From Yponomeuta sedellus (Eukaryota > Arthropoda > Insecta > Lepidoptera > Yponomeutidae): a DNA stretch of 64,000 nt. Below are positions 11,311 through 22,589 of the stretch, piece after piece (within the stretch, counting starts at the first letter, position 1; every line of letters starts with the position of its first letter). The position numbers were made by a program, and so were the translations under genes. Below the pieces are notes generated by a model. It had not been told where the DNA came from, did not search any database, and saw only the letters and a list, made by a program, of their open reading frames with translations. Where the stretch lies: assembly GCA_934045075.1 (NCBI GenBank), contig OW203722.1:13702796-13766795 (forward strand), written 5' to 3'.

Positions 11311-11887
11311 GATACGGCGAGCTCCGTACCTACAGATTAATCCCCACAGAATCCGTTTGTACGATTCTTGTTACCTTGACAACGTGATAAATAAATAAAT
11401 ATCTTTGAGTTTGGTTTCAAAACAGGTTATGGTAACAATAAAATATTATCCCACGGGAAATGGGTTATTAAGTATCCTCGTGACAATTTAGATCTTTGTC
11501 TATCTGTATGCCAAGATTCATGTAATTCCGTTCAGCCGTTATTACGTGATTGAGTTACATGCATTCAAACATGTTACAACCTTTGACTTACTTATACTTT
11601 ATTGCACACGGAAAACACAAAAAAGAAATACAATTTCACATTTATAATATTACTAGGATTTATCTAAGCAGAGCCGACCGACGGGCGCGACTGTATTATA
11701 GTTACTTAGTTCATTTTCTTAACGACCTGACTTTGCAGAGACGTGCAAAAAAAGAGGAAACGAACAAATAGACCCGCCGTCACCCATTTCCTAGAATCGA
11801 TGACCGGTTAACTTAGTTGTTTTTCTGTTTTGCTTTGCACGAACAAACTGATGTTCAGAGTGTAAGTAGGCAGGGGATAATTACTAG

Positions 11888-12880
11888 TACCTGGGTCGAA
11901 TATGGCCACCTTAAGGTTTGATATAAATTTTTGGACATATTTTATGTTACTAGGCTAAGCATTGGTACTCATTAGTAAAGTATATCTATCTAGCGTACAA
12001 ACAACAAAGAAAAATATAGCAAATATATTTACAATTTTGAGTTATTTGCATTTATATAAAAACGGGGAGAGTGGCCATATTTCCACGTGTATATGTAAAT
12101 ATGCCCACACCTGTGGCCATATTAACAGTACGCTGAGTTGTAGTAAGCACTATTTAATTTGTATTGAATTAAAATACTCAATAATTTTTAGAATATTTTT
12201 ATTTTGGCCACGAACTTTGGAAGTTAAATAGTCACCTTAACATTCAATGGAAAAAGAACAACTCAATCAAAGTTAAACTAAGTACTTAGCTAAAAATAAA
12301 TGAGTAAAAAGTTTCATTTAGGTACTCGAAATCAATAAATCAAATTTATCAGTCTTAGGACATCTTATTATTAATCCACGAATTAAGGCCACAAATCCCT
12401 TTACTTTTGTATCGCGCCATAACCTAAAACAAGAAAATTAACATAATTGTAGGTAGGTACCCAAAAAAGTCGTAATGTAAATATGGCCACCGACTGGCCA
12501 TATTTTCAGCTCCACCATTTTTTTTCGACAATTCACTTTATTTATTAAATACTTCAATAGTTTATAAAGTTAACACGGAAATATCAAATATGATTCTCAA
12601 TTATTTTGATAGTAATATTAAAATAACAATACTTAGATCAATAAAATATCGAAATATAGGATAATAACTTACGTGTAATTTTTATAACAGCGACACGTCA
12701 TTCCCTTTTGATGAATTTCGTCCTACTGGGGTGAGGTGCGGGGGCGACGGCGGGTGTGCCGCTTCAATGCCTACCGTAACGCCGAACGTATCGGGACTTG
12801 TTCAGTTTGTCACGATGTTTTAATTTAGAGATATAGGCGTGTGGCCATATTTCACGGCTGGCCATATTCGACCCAGGTAC
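11888..12880. mobile_element. TIR element with internal TGGCCATAT repeats
   Basis: Inverted ends CCTGGGTCGAATATGGCCA (from 11890) and its complement ending at about 12878, each abutting TA, as expected of a Tc1/mariner-type insertion; the match extends two bases past the TA on both sides. The sequence TGGCCATATT or a close variant recurs internally (about 12072, 12112, 12482, 12496, 12842 and 12859). No transposase motif is readable, so it is probably a non-autonomous derivative. Confidence 0.65.
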
Positions 12881-12939
12881 TTACTTTAGTTATTTATGAT
12901 ACCTATGGTTCAATAATGTAGTAGTAATACTAATCCCTA

Positions 12940-13590
12940 ACCTGATGAAAAACACCGTGAGGAAACCTGAGTGTCTCAGGTGTTCATACCTCAGCGCATG
13001 AAATTTCCAATCTGCGGTGGGATTAGCAATGGCATGTGCTTTGATCTGCTCGTGGTGATTAAGATGTCAGTGAACTTAGCAGATCATTGTCCAGCAGATC
13101 AAAAAAAAATGAGAGTTCTTGTCGCATGCAGCAGAGTTCTTTAGTTCCTGATACGTCTCAGAAATAGTTTTGGCGTTTGCTCTGCTCTGCTACTGGACGT
13201 TAGCAGATCATTTTGTCAACTGATTTTTTTTGGGTAAAATCACTAGAACTATTTCTAAAAACTATCAGGAACTGTAGAACTCAACTGCATGCTGCAAGAA
13301 CTCTCATTTGTTTTTGGTTTGCTGCAAAATGATCTGCTCTGCAAAGTTAGCAGATCATTTTTTCAATTAAGTTTTATTAAGGACTAAACGCCAGAACTAT
13401 TTCTAAGACGTATCAAGAACTATAGAACTCTGCTGCATGCGACAAGAACTCTAATTTTTTTTTTATCTGCTGGACAGTGATCTGCTAAGTTCACTGATAT
13501 GTGATTAAGCCCGTACTCTCTCTTGGAGAGAAAGCCTGTGCCATGCAGTGGTATGTATAGGCTACATAAGAAAAATTGTTTGAATGGAGG
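12940..13590. repeat. SINE-like repeat split by a MITE
   Basis: The left part carries CACCGTGAGGAAACCTGAGT and TACCTCAGCGCATGAAATTTCC. The right part carries CCCGTACTCTCTCTTGGAGAGAAAGCC. The same repeat is continuous in reverse orientation at about 55405-55530, and related at 35085-35230. It is interrupted by the element at 13064-13500. Confidence 0.65.
13064..13500. mobile_element. 437-bp long-TIR MITE with 9-bp TSD
   Basis: Flanked by the exact direct repeat GTGATTAAG (13055-13063 and 13501-13509). Its ends are inverted repeats over more than 100 bp (CAGTGAACTTAGCAGATCA at the left, complement at the right), with further inverted copies of the GCAGATCAT and AGAACTCTCAT words toward the centre. 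The 9-bp target duplication suggests a Mutator-like relative. No coding capacity. Confidence 0.85.
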
Positions 13591-14092
13591 AAAACAATAT
13601 TCATTGAACATTAATTGTAACGTGTCGCAAGGAACCCTCAATTCAGTAGATATCTTACAGGGAGGACTATACTCTTTGGGAGTAGGGACAATCAGCGACA
13701 GTAACGGTTACACCTTACCTCGTGTAGAATTAGAACGAACTTCGATCAAAAAACGAGAAAGGGATGTACTTTTTGATGATCCTGACATGTATCTTATTAT
13801 TTTATTCAGAGATTTTATGTAGGGCCTACAAGCGGATAGACGTGTATGTAGAGTAGACGACAGAGCGGGCGGGCGCTGTGGCGTTGTCTGGAGGTTAATT
13901 CAGTTTTATTATCGAGTTTCATAGTCATTCAAGTTCATTTACATTTCACGTGTCTGCGTTTTGCGAGGTTAATTGTTCCTGTTGCGAGCATATATGTGTT
14001 GTGTAACAATCTTATTTCGCCAACATTGGATCTCGGTAAAACGATTGCCACGTTTTTTGAGACTGCCTATATAATCCGAAACAAGCTTTGCT
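13591..14092. other. Unassigned spacer
   Basis: No supported gene. A 100-codon open frame at 13523-13822 starts inside the SINE-like repeat and has no recognisable domain, so I do not call it. Confidence 0.5.
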
Positions 14093-14399
14093 GAGTGCTT
14101 AGTGCGAGTTTGACAGATCCAATCGAATAACTGTACTACCGCGTTAATCGAGCATTGAGTAGTGAGTATGAGTAAGTTAACCGTTCGAACTGGCAAAACG
14201 CTGTCACAGTACAACTCGCACTCGCGTTTATTCGTGTTTTGGCTGGTAAACGTGTTCACTTCTCAACATAAACCATTACAACTCGCACTCAGCAATTTTA
14301 ATTTCTATACTTGTCGCTAGGTAGCGCTTCCTCGATGCCATAGAAATATGAGTTTGCGTTAACGCGATCGAGTAGTTAAAAAACTCGCACTAAGCACTC
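14093..14399. mobile_element. MITE with GAGTGCTTAGTGCGAGTTT ends
   Basis: The left end GAGTGCTTAGTGCGAGTTT (14093-14111) is repeated exactly in inverted orientation at 14381-14399. Weaker inverted similarity continues inward (CGCGTTAATCGAG against CTCGATCGCGTTAACGC). ACAACTCGCACT occurs twice inside. The target duplication is not clear. I recognise these ends as a common moth and butterfly repeat but cannot name the superfamily. Confidence 0.7.
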
Positions 14400-15882
14400 G
14401 GAATATCAAAATTAAGGCACAAAAATGCGACGAGGGAATATTTGTCTGTCGTTTGTTTCTGCGCCTTTGGTAGGGCAGAGTAAAAAATAAGAGGATTGTA
14501 TGTCGGTGAGCGAATAGGCTCTAAGGCATAATTTATAGGGGCCGCAGGAAGACTCGTGAGTTATGTGTTGGGAGCTTTACGACATCGTTCATGCAGCACG
14601 TACGTAAACGGACACGGGTATTGGGTAACTTTAACTACCCACGCAAGCTGTCAGCGAACTTAAAATGTTATGAACTGTTAAACTTCCCCGCACGAGGCAC
14701 CAAGACTCCATGAAAGCAACCTATATGCGATGTAGGTCCGTACGATATGTAATTAAGTAAAATAAAGCGATATCCCGATGGCTGTCAGTCAATCATAATA
14801 GTGTGATCAAAAGGCACGTTAAAAAACCAATTTGTTGCGAATAGGTCGCACTCACGACACACGACAGCGCAGTACAATGAGCACGTTAACATTTCACTCT
14901 AAATGGAGGTTAATCGTTCGTGTTTCACCGTAATTTCAATTAAGCTATGCCTACTCTGGGCAATTAAGGCACGTTGTATTGAACTTTATCCCAATAATTT
15001 GTGGGACACAAGTAAGTTTAGGTAAAAAATTCTTATATTAGAAAACACACAGTCTTGCCGATTGCCGATGACGTTTGTCGATAAACCCAATACAGTGGAC
15101 AATCTACAAAACTAATCGTTTACTATAAGTTATATTAGGAAAACAGTGGTACTAAGTAGAATCGTTGTTGTTGTGAGAAAATCCATTAGTTTGTAATACC
15201 CGACTGTTATTTTCATAACGTTGAATATAGCGTCGCGATAGATAAGAGTATTTATAATTAGGAGTAGTAATATGTGCACAAGAATCTACCAATAAAATTT
15301 ATCAGAAATGGAGTAGCAACATTATAAACAGGCACGGGTAAATTAATATCTGAACTCACTCGGTCTGTCTCTTTCTGGCATTCACTCTACCGGTGGTTAG
15401 AGCGAAAAAGCGGTTAATCAGTTTATATCTTAATCAAACCATCTTTTAATTTTCGTTCGTAATTTTATTATTTAGGAAGAGCATATTTATCAAAAGTATA
15501 CATTTTTTAAATAATTATTAATGTTAGAACGTGTTAGCAAGGCGGATGCCGCAGATATAACAGCAGCTTTAAACCACTTTCAATAAGCGAAAGTGTAAAA
15601 TTCTAAATGATATCCTTTTATTTGTCATAAAAGATTGTATGTAAAACTTTACATACAGACTCGGTCAATTTATACGATTTTTTTTAAATATTTATTAATG
15701 TCTTACATCCTCACAGGAGAAGCGTATTATTAGCCTATATATGGTATCCAGATTTACTATTTTAATAAGAACATTCATACTTACTAATTACGTGAACAAG
15801 AACCCAAAATGCTTAGACAGGCTTTTGTGAACGCGTCCAGAGTGCACAAAAAATCATTCGTAGTACAAAAAATAGTACATTG
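14400..15882. other. Unassigned intergenic sequence
   Basis: No gene or clear repeat boundary. A short stretch near 14524-14575 resembles 31680-31735 (both contain TAATTTATAGGG and GAGTTATG at similar spacing). Confidence 0.45.
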
Positions 15883-16082
15883 TGTTAACTCCATGGTGTA
15901 TGTGACACCGTGGCATCCAGGAAGGATATCCTAATCTGTGCTATCTGGGAAGATGCAGTTAATCTGTGGTGTTCGTTTTTGGCGGGGAGACATTAATTTT
16001 CCGGGGGACTTTTTGAAAACAGTTGTAAAGAGCAGAATAATAGTTTAAAATTGAGGTTTGCAGTTTTTCCCTTTTGTTAATA
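15883..16082 (+). repeat. 5' LTR
   Basis: Starts TGTTAACTCCATGG and ends CCCTTTTGTTAATA. It differs from the 3' LTR at only two positions that I can find (AATAATAGT against AATAAAAGT, GAGGTTTGC against GAGCTTTGC). Confidence 0.9.
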
Positions 16083-16851
16083 TTCAGAAGTGGGATCAGT
16101 TCCTACGCCAAATGAAACGTTTCCTAGGTAATCGCACCAGCCCGTACGGCCGGGCAACAAAGAAGGCTCGCTTGTCAGCCACACCTACTACGAGCGCGGG
16201 CTCCTTACGCGTGGACGTGCTTCCGGACTTGTCGCCGTGCCATCAGGCTGAAGCTGATTCTGAGGACGACATTCCGCCAAATGTAATACTAGAACAGTTA
16301 ATGACTCAAAAATTGGAGAGGATGGTAGAAAGATGTTTGATGAAAAAAACAAGGCCTAGGGCTATTTCAGGCGAGAAAATGGTCATCCCATTCGATCCCA
16401 ATGATAGTGAGGGGAACATAAAGAATTGGCTGGCTAAAATAGATCAGTTAGGCTTAGTCCATAAATGGGATGACTACTCAAAAATATTGATTATGCAAAC
16501 CAGGCTAGCAGTCAAGCGCAACTGTGGTTCAGTAGACTGGAAGAATACAATTATACATGGGATCAGTGGAAATCACTGCTCATTAATGCCTTTCCACGAA
16601 ATTTCGAGTATGCAGATTTGCTTGAGCAGTTTGTGTCTAGAAAGAAAGTTCATACAGAAACAGTAACCCATTATTATCATGATAAACTTGCTATGTGTCG
16701 ACGTCTACGGTTTGATGACAATGCATCATTATCTTGGATCATCAAGGGGTTACCAGCAGATTTACAGAATAATGCAAAAGCTTATAAGTATGACACGTTT
16801 TATAAAAAAGTACGTTACCGCGTGTCTGGACTGCTTGTACATGAAAGGTAA
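16058..16851 (+). pseudogene. gag remnant (retrotransposon capsid domain)
   Basis: Structural capsid gene of the LTR element. The open frame begins inside the end of the LTR. A low-complexity N-terminus with a basic patch leads into the capsid region: VIPFDPNDSEGNIKNWLAKID, then DDYSKILIMQTRLA. Near 16508 a frameshift moves the reading to a frame giving QLWFSRLEEYNYTWDQWKSL, NFEYADLLEQFVSRKK and YYHDKLAMCRRLRFDD, then IIKGLPADLQNNAKAY. This is the classical order of the Ty3/gypsy gag domain. At about 16795-16810 gag stops and integrase begins, so nucleocapsid and the first part of pol are deleted. Confidence 0.8.
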
Positions 16852-18466
16852 TTACGGAAAACCTGTCGGCAAGATATATCCAATAACGAAACCTGACCAA
16901 CCTATGCACACAGTACACATTGATCATATGGGCCCTTTCCCTAAATCTACTAAGGGTAACCAGTATGTTCTGGTGATAATAGATTCTTTTACCAAATTTG
17001 TGTCTGTCAAATTGGTCAAAACGTTAAGATCAACTGAAACTGTTGCCGCCTTACGTGAACTCTTCTCCATATTGGGTTACCCAGAACGTGTTATATCTGA
17101 TCGCGGTACATCCTTCACAAGCCGATATTTCAAAGATTTTTGTATCAGCCACAAAATTCATCATACCTTGAATGCTATAGCAGCACCACGGGCCAATGGT
17201 GAAAGTGAAAGTGAAAGTGAAATGTTTTTATTGCCAACAAAAAAATAAATAAACAAGGTACAATAACTGAGAAAATGTCTTAAGAACTAAATTTGGCAAA
17301 AGGCCTTATGCTCAGCTTAAAGTCGCCAGGGAACATGCTCCACTGCCGACGCTGATTTTCAGCAAAAGCCTTGGAACTTTAAGTTAAGGGATAAAAACTT
17401 AATTACAGAGTCGCTGAGCGCAAAATAAAAAGATACAAATTTTCGTGTTTGTACATTTTTTTAAATTGAAATTTTAAATTTAAAGTTTCACCCAGACATA
17501 ACATTAACATTTTGTATGTTAACGTAACATTTACATAAATAAAGTAGTAGTACCCACTTCATATAGCAGGCACAGTATAAAGTATAGTGGATAGTAGATA
17601 GTAGATTTTTTCTCGAAATAATTTTAATTTTTTCTATTCATTAGTGTGACAATATCACTTATCAACTTATACACTACCTAGGTACTTTGAATAGTAAATG
17701 AAATTGTAATACTTTCCATTATTTTGACATTATAATATATAGAATTAAGAAAACTAATATTTGTACGCCGCGAGGCAAAATATGGCGGACATTTTTTTTT
17801 ATCTTAACCACCTGCATGTAAATACCCATTTTTGACAAATAAAGCATTGTATTGTATTGTAATCATGGTCAGGTTGAAAGGACAAATCGTACATTATTGG
17901 ACGCTATACGCACTAGTACTCAAGAACCCAGTTCTTGGGATAAGTGTGTACCTGAGATAACTATGGGTATAAATCATACTGTACAGGACTGCACTAAGTA
18001 CAGCCCTTATGAACTCATGTTTGCACACAAGAAGAATCTTATACCCAATCTGCAAGGAAGAAGCGAAGTTTCTGATGTAAGAGAACGGCGTCAAAAGGCT
18101 AGTAACAATCTAAAAAAGAAACAGGAGTATATGTCAAAGAAATACAATGCTAGACGGAGAGATGCTAGAATATATGATACTGGAGATATTGTGTTGTGGA
18201 ACAATGCTTACACTAATTCTGAGTCGGGTATTAATAAAAAAATAGACAAAGTATACGCTGGACCTTATAAAGTGGCAAAAGTACTACAGAACGACCGTTA
18301 CCAAATTCGTAGCATAAAAGGGATGAAGGGGTACAAAAGTTTCATTGCAATCGTGCCAGCTGATTCCCTGCGCCCATACAAAAGTTTTGTCAGTTATGAT
18401 TCTGATTCTGGAAGTGACGGGGAAATAATTGATCGACAAGATCTAATTGATCTCCTAGAGAGCTAA
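16805..18466 (+). pseudogene. Integrase remnant, split by an insertion
   Basis: DDE integrase of the LTR element. The end of the zinc-binding region is visible as ACLDCLYMKG. The core follows: VHIDHMGPFPKSTKGNQY (first Asp) and YPERVISDRGTSFTSRYF (second Asp). The third catalytic residue, Glu, lies in the segment VERTNRTLLDAI at about 17870, after the insertion. The C-terminal part (INHTVQDCTKYSPYELMFAH, then a lysine-rich helix, then GDIVLWNN and YAGPYKVAKVL) reaches the stop at 18466 and resembles the usual gypsy integrase tail. The split falls between the second Asp and the Glu. Confidence 0.85.
17201..17864. mobile_element. Insertion inside the integrase gene
   Basis: About 664 bp bounded by ATGGT on both sides (17196-17200 and 17865-17869), probably a 5-bp target duplication. 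It begins with a GAAAGT tandem and ends with the tail GACAAATAAAGCATTGTATTG plus further TTGTA units, the look of a LINE or SINE 3' terminus. No ORF. Family not identified. Confidence 0.6.
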
Positions 18467-18629
18467 ATTAAGTAAGTTAGCTGGTTCTGAAAACTTCTGT
18501 AAACGTTATAAAATAACTGATTTCCCCGTATACTATGTGTCTGTTGTGTCGGATTTTTAGTAGAACCATAATTGTCAACAAATACATATTTGTGAATACC
18601 TACGGGTATTCACTTTTCAGGATGGCCGA

Positions 18630-18829
18630 TGTTAACTCCATGGTGTATGTGACACCGTGGCATCCAGGAAGGATATCCTAATCTGTGCTATCTGGGAAGA
18701 TGCAGTTAATCTGTGGTGTTCGTTTTTGGCGGGGAGACATTAATTTTCCGGGGGACTTTTTGAAAACAGTTGTAAAGAGCAGAATAAAAGTTTAAAATTG
18801 AGCTTTGCAGTTTTTCCCTTTTGTTAATA
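18630..18829 (+). repeat. 3' LTR
   Basis: Same 200-bp length and ends as the 5' LTR, two differences, followed by the ATTG duplication. Near identity of the LTRs implies recent insertion even though the body is deleted. Confidence 0.9.
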
Positions 18830-18833
18830 ATTG

Positions 18834-19072
18834 CAAGTATACTGTGAAGCTAGCCGCTCCATGGGGACTGTGAATTAAATTATAGTTTAAAAAAAGAAAG
18901 ATTAATTTTTTTAACGTCATTTACCTTGATCTTAGGTGTGATTTTCTTCTAGACAATACTGGAGACCAAAGCTACTAAAATTAAACGTAGTTGTAAACCT
19001 ACAAAGTTTCGTCATCGTACTACTTATATCCGTTGAAAGTGCCCTCGTGCCTGGGCCGATCAGAAGTCTTTG
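18834..19072. other. Short unassigned spacer
   Basis: No feature between the LTR element and the mariner terminal motifs. Confidence 0.5.
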
Positions 19073-19113
19073 TGCCTACGAGGGCTGCTACCTCAGATCA
19101 TAGAAAGAAGAAT

Positions 19114-20518
19114 GCTGCTACTTATGTATGCGGAATAGAAAAAATATTTGTTTATTTTTTCTAACAATCTGAAATTTTAAGTAATGATTAAATTTGGTAA
19201 CCTCAATTACTCTGCAATTTTTTTGCCTTGTACGAGGGCTTATGTATGCGGAATAGAAAAAATAAACAAATGTATATGGCTAAATATGCTTTTATTGTTT
19301 TTCAAAGTATTCTCCACTATGATCGATGCACTTTTGCATGCGATGAAACCAATTTGTAAAACACTTTTTCCACTCTGATTGAGGTATCTCCAAAACGTGC
19401 TGTTTGAACGCATCTACGGCATCTTCACGGGTCGAAAATTGTTGACCACGTATTTTATTCTTTACATTTGGGAATAAATAGAAATCATTAGGGAAAGACA
19501 TTAGGGCTGTACGGTGGATGACCCATCAATTCTATTTTTTGACCATCCAAAAATGTAGTTGTTTCCTGAGATGTATGACAGCTGGCATTGTCATGGTGAA
19601 GTATGATTCTGCGTCGCTGGTTGTTTTAGCGTATTTATTCAAATACTTCCGGCAAACAAATGGTCGTGTACCACTCCGAATCCGAATTAACCGTTCTGCG
19701 ATTTTCCAGTGGTATTGTAGCCACATGGCCATTAATACCAAAAAAGCAGGCCACCATTTGCTTTACAGTGCTTTTTGCACGAGCCACTTTCGTAGGGTTC
19801 GGCTCATTTTGAAACACCCAAACTGTTGATTGTTGTTTAGTTTCGGGATCGTACGCGTAGATCCAGGATTCGTCACCTGTGTAGATATTATAAACAGATT
19901 TTGAGTCGCCTCCGTTGAATTTTTTTAAGGTTTTCTTGTACCATTCGACGCGAGCATCTTTTTGATCCTGAGTTAAGTTGTGCGGGATCCAACGCGAACA
20001 ATTTTTTTTACAGACAAATGTTCATGTAATATCCTATGGATGCTCGTCATACATATGCCCAGAATAGCCTCTATCTCGCGATTTGTAACATGGCGGTCTT
20101 GCATTATTAGTTTTCGCACAGCTTCAATATTTTGTGGCACAAACACCGATTTCGGGCGACCTTCTTTAACTTCGTCCGTGAGCTTACTGCGCCCGCGATT
20201 AAACTCACTAAACCAGTGATACACAGTCGTTTTTGATGGAGCTTCACCACCAAAAGTCGAAGTTAATTGATCTACGCACTGTTGTTGCGTTAAACCACGT
20301 CGAAAATCGTAATAAATCATAGCACGAATATTTTCACGAGTGAGTTCCATTTTTTCAGCGATATGACATTTTAAACCCAACAAAAACAAAACACTAACGT
20401 ATATTAGAGAAAAATATTAGCGGCCAGTATTTAAAAAAAGAACGAATTTGACCATGGAGGTCAGACATTGCGTTTAAAATTATTGGAATCCCAGATTCCG
20501 CATACATAAGTAGCAGCC
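19114..20518 (-). mobile_element. Decayed mariner transposon
   Basis: The left terminal sequence GCTGCTACTTATGTATGCGG (19114-19133, continuing AAT) matches the right end in inverted orientation (20495-20517), where it is followed by C and TA. Two additional partial ends occur on the left: TACGAGGGCTGCTAC at about 19077 and TACGAGGGCTTATGTATGCGG at about 19230. These suggest local duplication or a second truncated copy. Length (about 1.4 kb) is normal to slightly long for the family. Confidence 0.85.
19292..20350 (-). pseudogene. mariner transposase, frameshifted
   Basis: Cut-and-paste transposase of the IS630/Tc1/mariner superfamily (D,D34D). The start at 20350 (MELTRENIRAMIYYDFRRG) is followed by the helix-turn-helix region (LTQQQCVDQLTSTFGGEAPS), the GRP linker and a second HTH (REIEAILGICMTSIHRIL). 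Catalytic segments are readable: TGDESWIYAYDPE (first Asp, about 19870), HHDNASCHTS (second Asp, about 19595), and NDFYLFPN (third Asp, about 19490). Breaks: a shift near 20005 in an A/T run, an in-frame TAA near 19635, and one extra base just before the third Asp, where the usual SPD is SPN. It ends at EYFEKQ (stop 19292). Total length, about 350 codons, equals an intact mariner. Confidence 0.87.
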
Positions 20519-20988
20519 TATGTATACCCATCAGTGGGCAGAAATGTGCTGATGATAATGATGACGATGAATGGTCTTTGACGTCAAGTAATTCGGCATA
20601 GCTACTAGTATTTCTCCAAGTTTCGTGCTAAAAACGCATTGAGGATCGACGGTGTTTATTTCCCTTGCCCTCCGTATCTATGTACCCCATTTGTGTAAAC
20701 TGGGGAATTGTATAAATAATTACGAGTAAGTATAGTGAAAACAATTTGAAATTGAAACATTTGATCGAAATAATTTACTTGTGAAAGGAAGCTGCTCCTT
20801 ATTCTACTGTCGGTATTAAGACTTAGGAAACAAAATTGGAGGGCAGCGGGACTATACAATATTTCTAGTACTAACTAACAATCTGAAACAAATCTTAGAG
20901 ACACGATCGACCTAAAGTCCAAACTGTAAAGGTTCATCGATACTTACAAAGTCTGTCGATACACGGTGATACCGACACACACTGACTT

Positions 20989-22573
20989 GACATCAACGCT
21001 TTGAATGCCCTCACTGCTGGGGTACGGGTCTCTTCCTGCATTGCAGGAAGGTTAGGCCACACTCCACAACGGGGGCCAAGACGGGGTCGGTGAAGGATTG
21101 TAAGACAGTGGCAGGCCTTACAGTCAGAAGATATCAAGCCACCCATAAGGCCTCTGACATGGCTTAACGACTGTCAATACATGACAGCCGGCACCACCGG
21201 CTTAACGTGCCTTGCGAAGAATGGAAGCGCTGAGATAAAAATGCCACTAGCGGTAGTCACGGGATGGTCACCAATCCGGGTTCACTACGCCTTTTCGAAA
21301 CACGGTTAACCTTGTTACATTTCTACTATGACTAATAATCGACCATACAGTAAACCTTAAACTTAAACCTTCTCTCACAACGAAACTTGTACGTCTACAA
21401 TGGCAAAGCATGCAGGACAAATACTAGACTACGTACTATCTTCATGAAAACTCATGTTTGACAAATAAATATCTTTATCTTTTAATTAAATTTATTTAAT
21501 GTTTTGTATGCCTTTAACCATTTGTTCAATGCTACGTTTCACCTAAACACTATACTAAGAAATATATTTCATCCAACTAATATTTACACTTATTATCGCA
21601 TCATCAATAGCACTTATCTAAATTATGTAAACAAGACGCAGCTCGGACAGATTTATTTATTTATTATTTAATTTAGTTTATCAACATTATATACATCCTT
21701 ACGTGCTAACAATTTTTATGAAGTTATGTTGAACTAGATGTATAACTAATTATAGATAAACACAGCATGCATAACAAAAGTAGTAGTAGTACAAAGTATC
21801 TACGTACCTACAGCTAGATCTTAATTATAAGTTACTACAGTCTAATGACAATAATGTTGCTTATATGCTTGACAGAAAATTATTAAACAAATATTGCAAT
21901 ACTACCTAAAATATGAAAAAAATGGTTAGTGGTGAAAAGTTAAACTAATGAATGTGAGAATTCAGTGTAGTAGGCATTTGTTCATTAGTTTTACGCTAGG
22001 AATTTTCGGTTTTAGTTTATTCCACCGGTCATAAAGATTTTAAATTGAATTTTTTTTCAACATTTCCGTCCTTTCCCTTCATTTTCTCTCATTTGTTCTC
22101 ATTGCCAATCGTTTCCTCTAACTCCATCTTAAGATCTTTCATATCAAGATACCTCCATGTCCCCGTTGCAGCCAGATCTCATACTCTAGCATTTATTACG
22201 TACCTACTTAGGTATTTTAGTCAGTACGAATACCTGCTTATCCTATAGTGAGATAAAATATTAAATGATCAAACGAACCTTGTTCGAATGGCACGAAGGT
22301 AAAACATCATTTGAATTAATGAACTCTATAAGCAAAATAAACCAATAATGAAATGTCAGAAGGTGAAATGAAGCATCGGTGTAATATAATTTGTCATAAT
22401 GAAGCTTAGTTCAATTCATCTAAAGGTGAGTTGTTATAGTAGAAATGTACCAAGGTTAAGCGTGTTTCGAAACGGCGTAGTAAACCCCACCAGTCCAGCG
22501 CCTGACCGCGCCTTTTTTTGTTTAACCCAAGTGATTGTTTCTAATCACTGGTTCCACTAGGCCACGAGCGCTT
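20989..22573 (-). mobile_element. 5S-derived SINE split by a 1.2-kb element
   Basis: Left piece 20989-21277 and right piece 22497-22573 together match the 33409-33777 SINE in order. The whole is flanked by CACACTGACTT (20978-20988) and CACACTGGCTT (22574-22584), an 11-bp target duplication with one change. The insertion at 21278-22487 is therefore younger than the SINE. Confidence 0.85.
21278..22487. mobile_element. 1,210-bp TIR element, 8-9 bp TSD (hAT- or Mutator-like)
   Basis: The ends read GGGTTCACTACGCC and, inverted, GGGTTTACTACGCC. Similarity extends about 53 bp (TTTCGAAACACG, TTAACCTTG and ACATTTCTACTAT on both sides). Flanking CACCAATCC (21269-21277) and CACCAGTCC (22488-22496) form a 9-bp duplication with one change. 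No transposase is readable in about 1.1 kb of AT-rich interior, so it is non-autonomous. Confidence 0.82.
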
Positions 22574-22589
22574 CACACTGGCTTACTTA

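Larger units (their letters stand above)
15883..18829 (+). mobile_element. Internally deleted Ty3/gypsy-type LTR retrotransposon
   Basis: Two 200-bp LTRs (15883-16082 and 18630-18829) enclose gag and integrase remnants. The 4-bp repeat ATTG flanks the element (15879-15882 and 18830-18833). Protease, reverse transcriptase and RNase H are missing: gag runs directly into the integrase zinc region near 16800. The integrase is split by another insertion (17201-17864). The element cannot move on its own. Confidence 0.88.

Noticed and set aside
11962..12231. 89-codon open frame in the TGGCCATAT element
   Set aside because: No transposase motif, composition is AT-driven, and the element has the size of a non-autonomous derivative.
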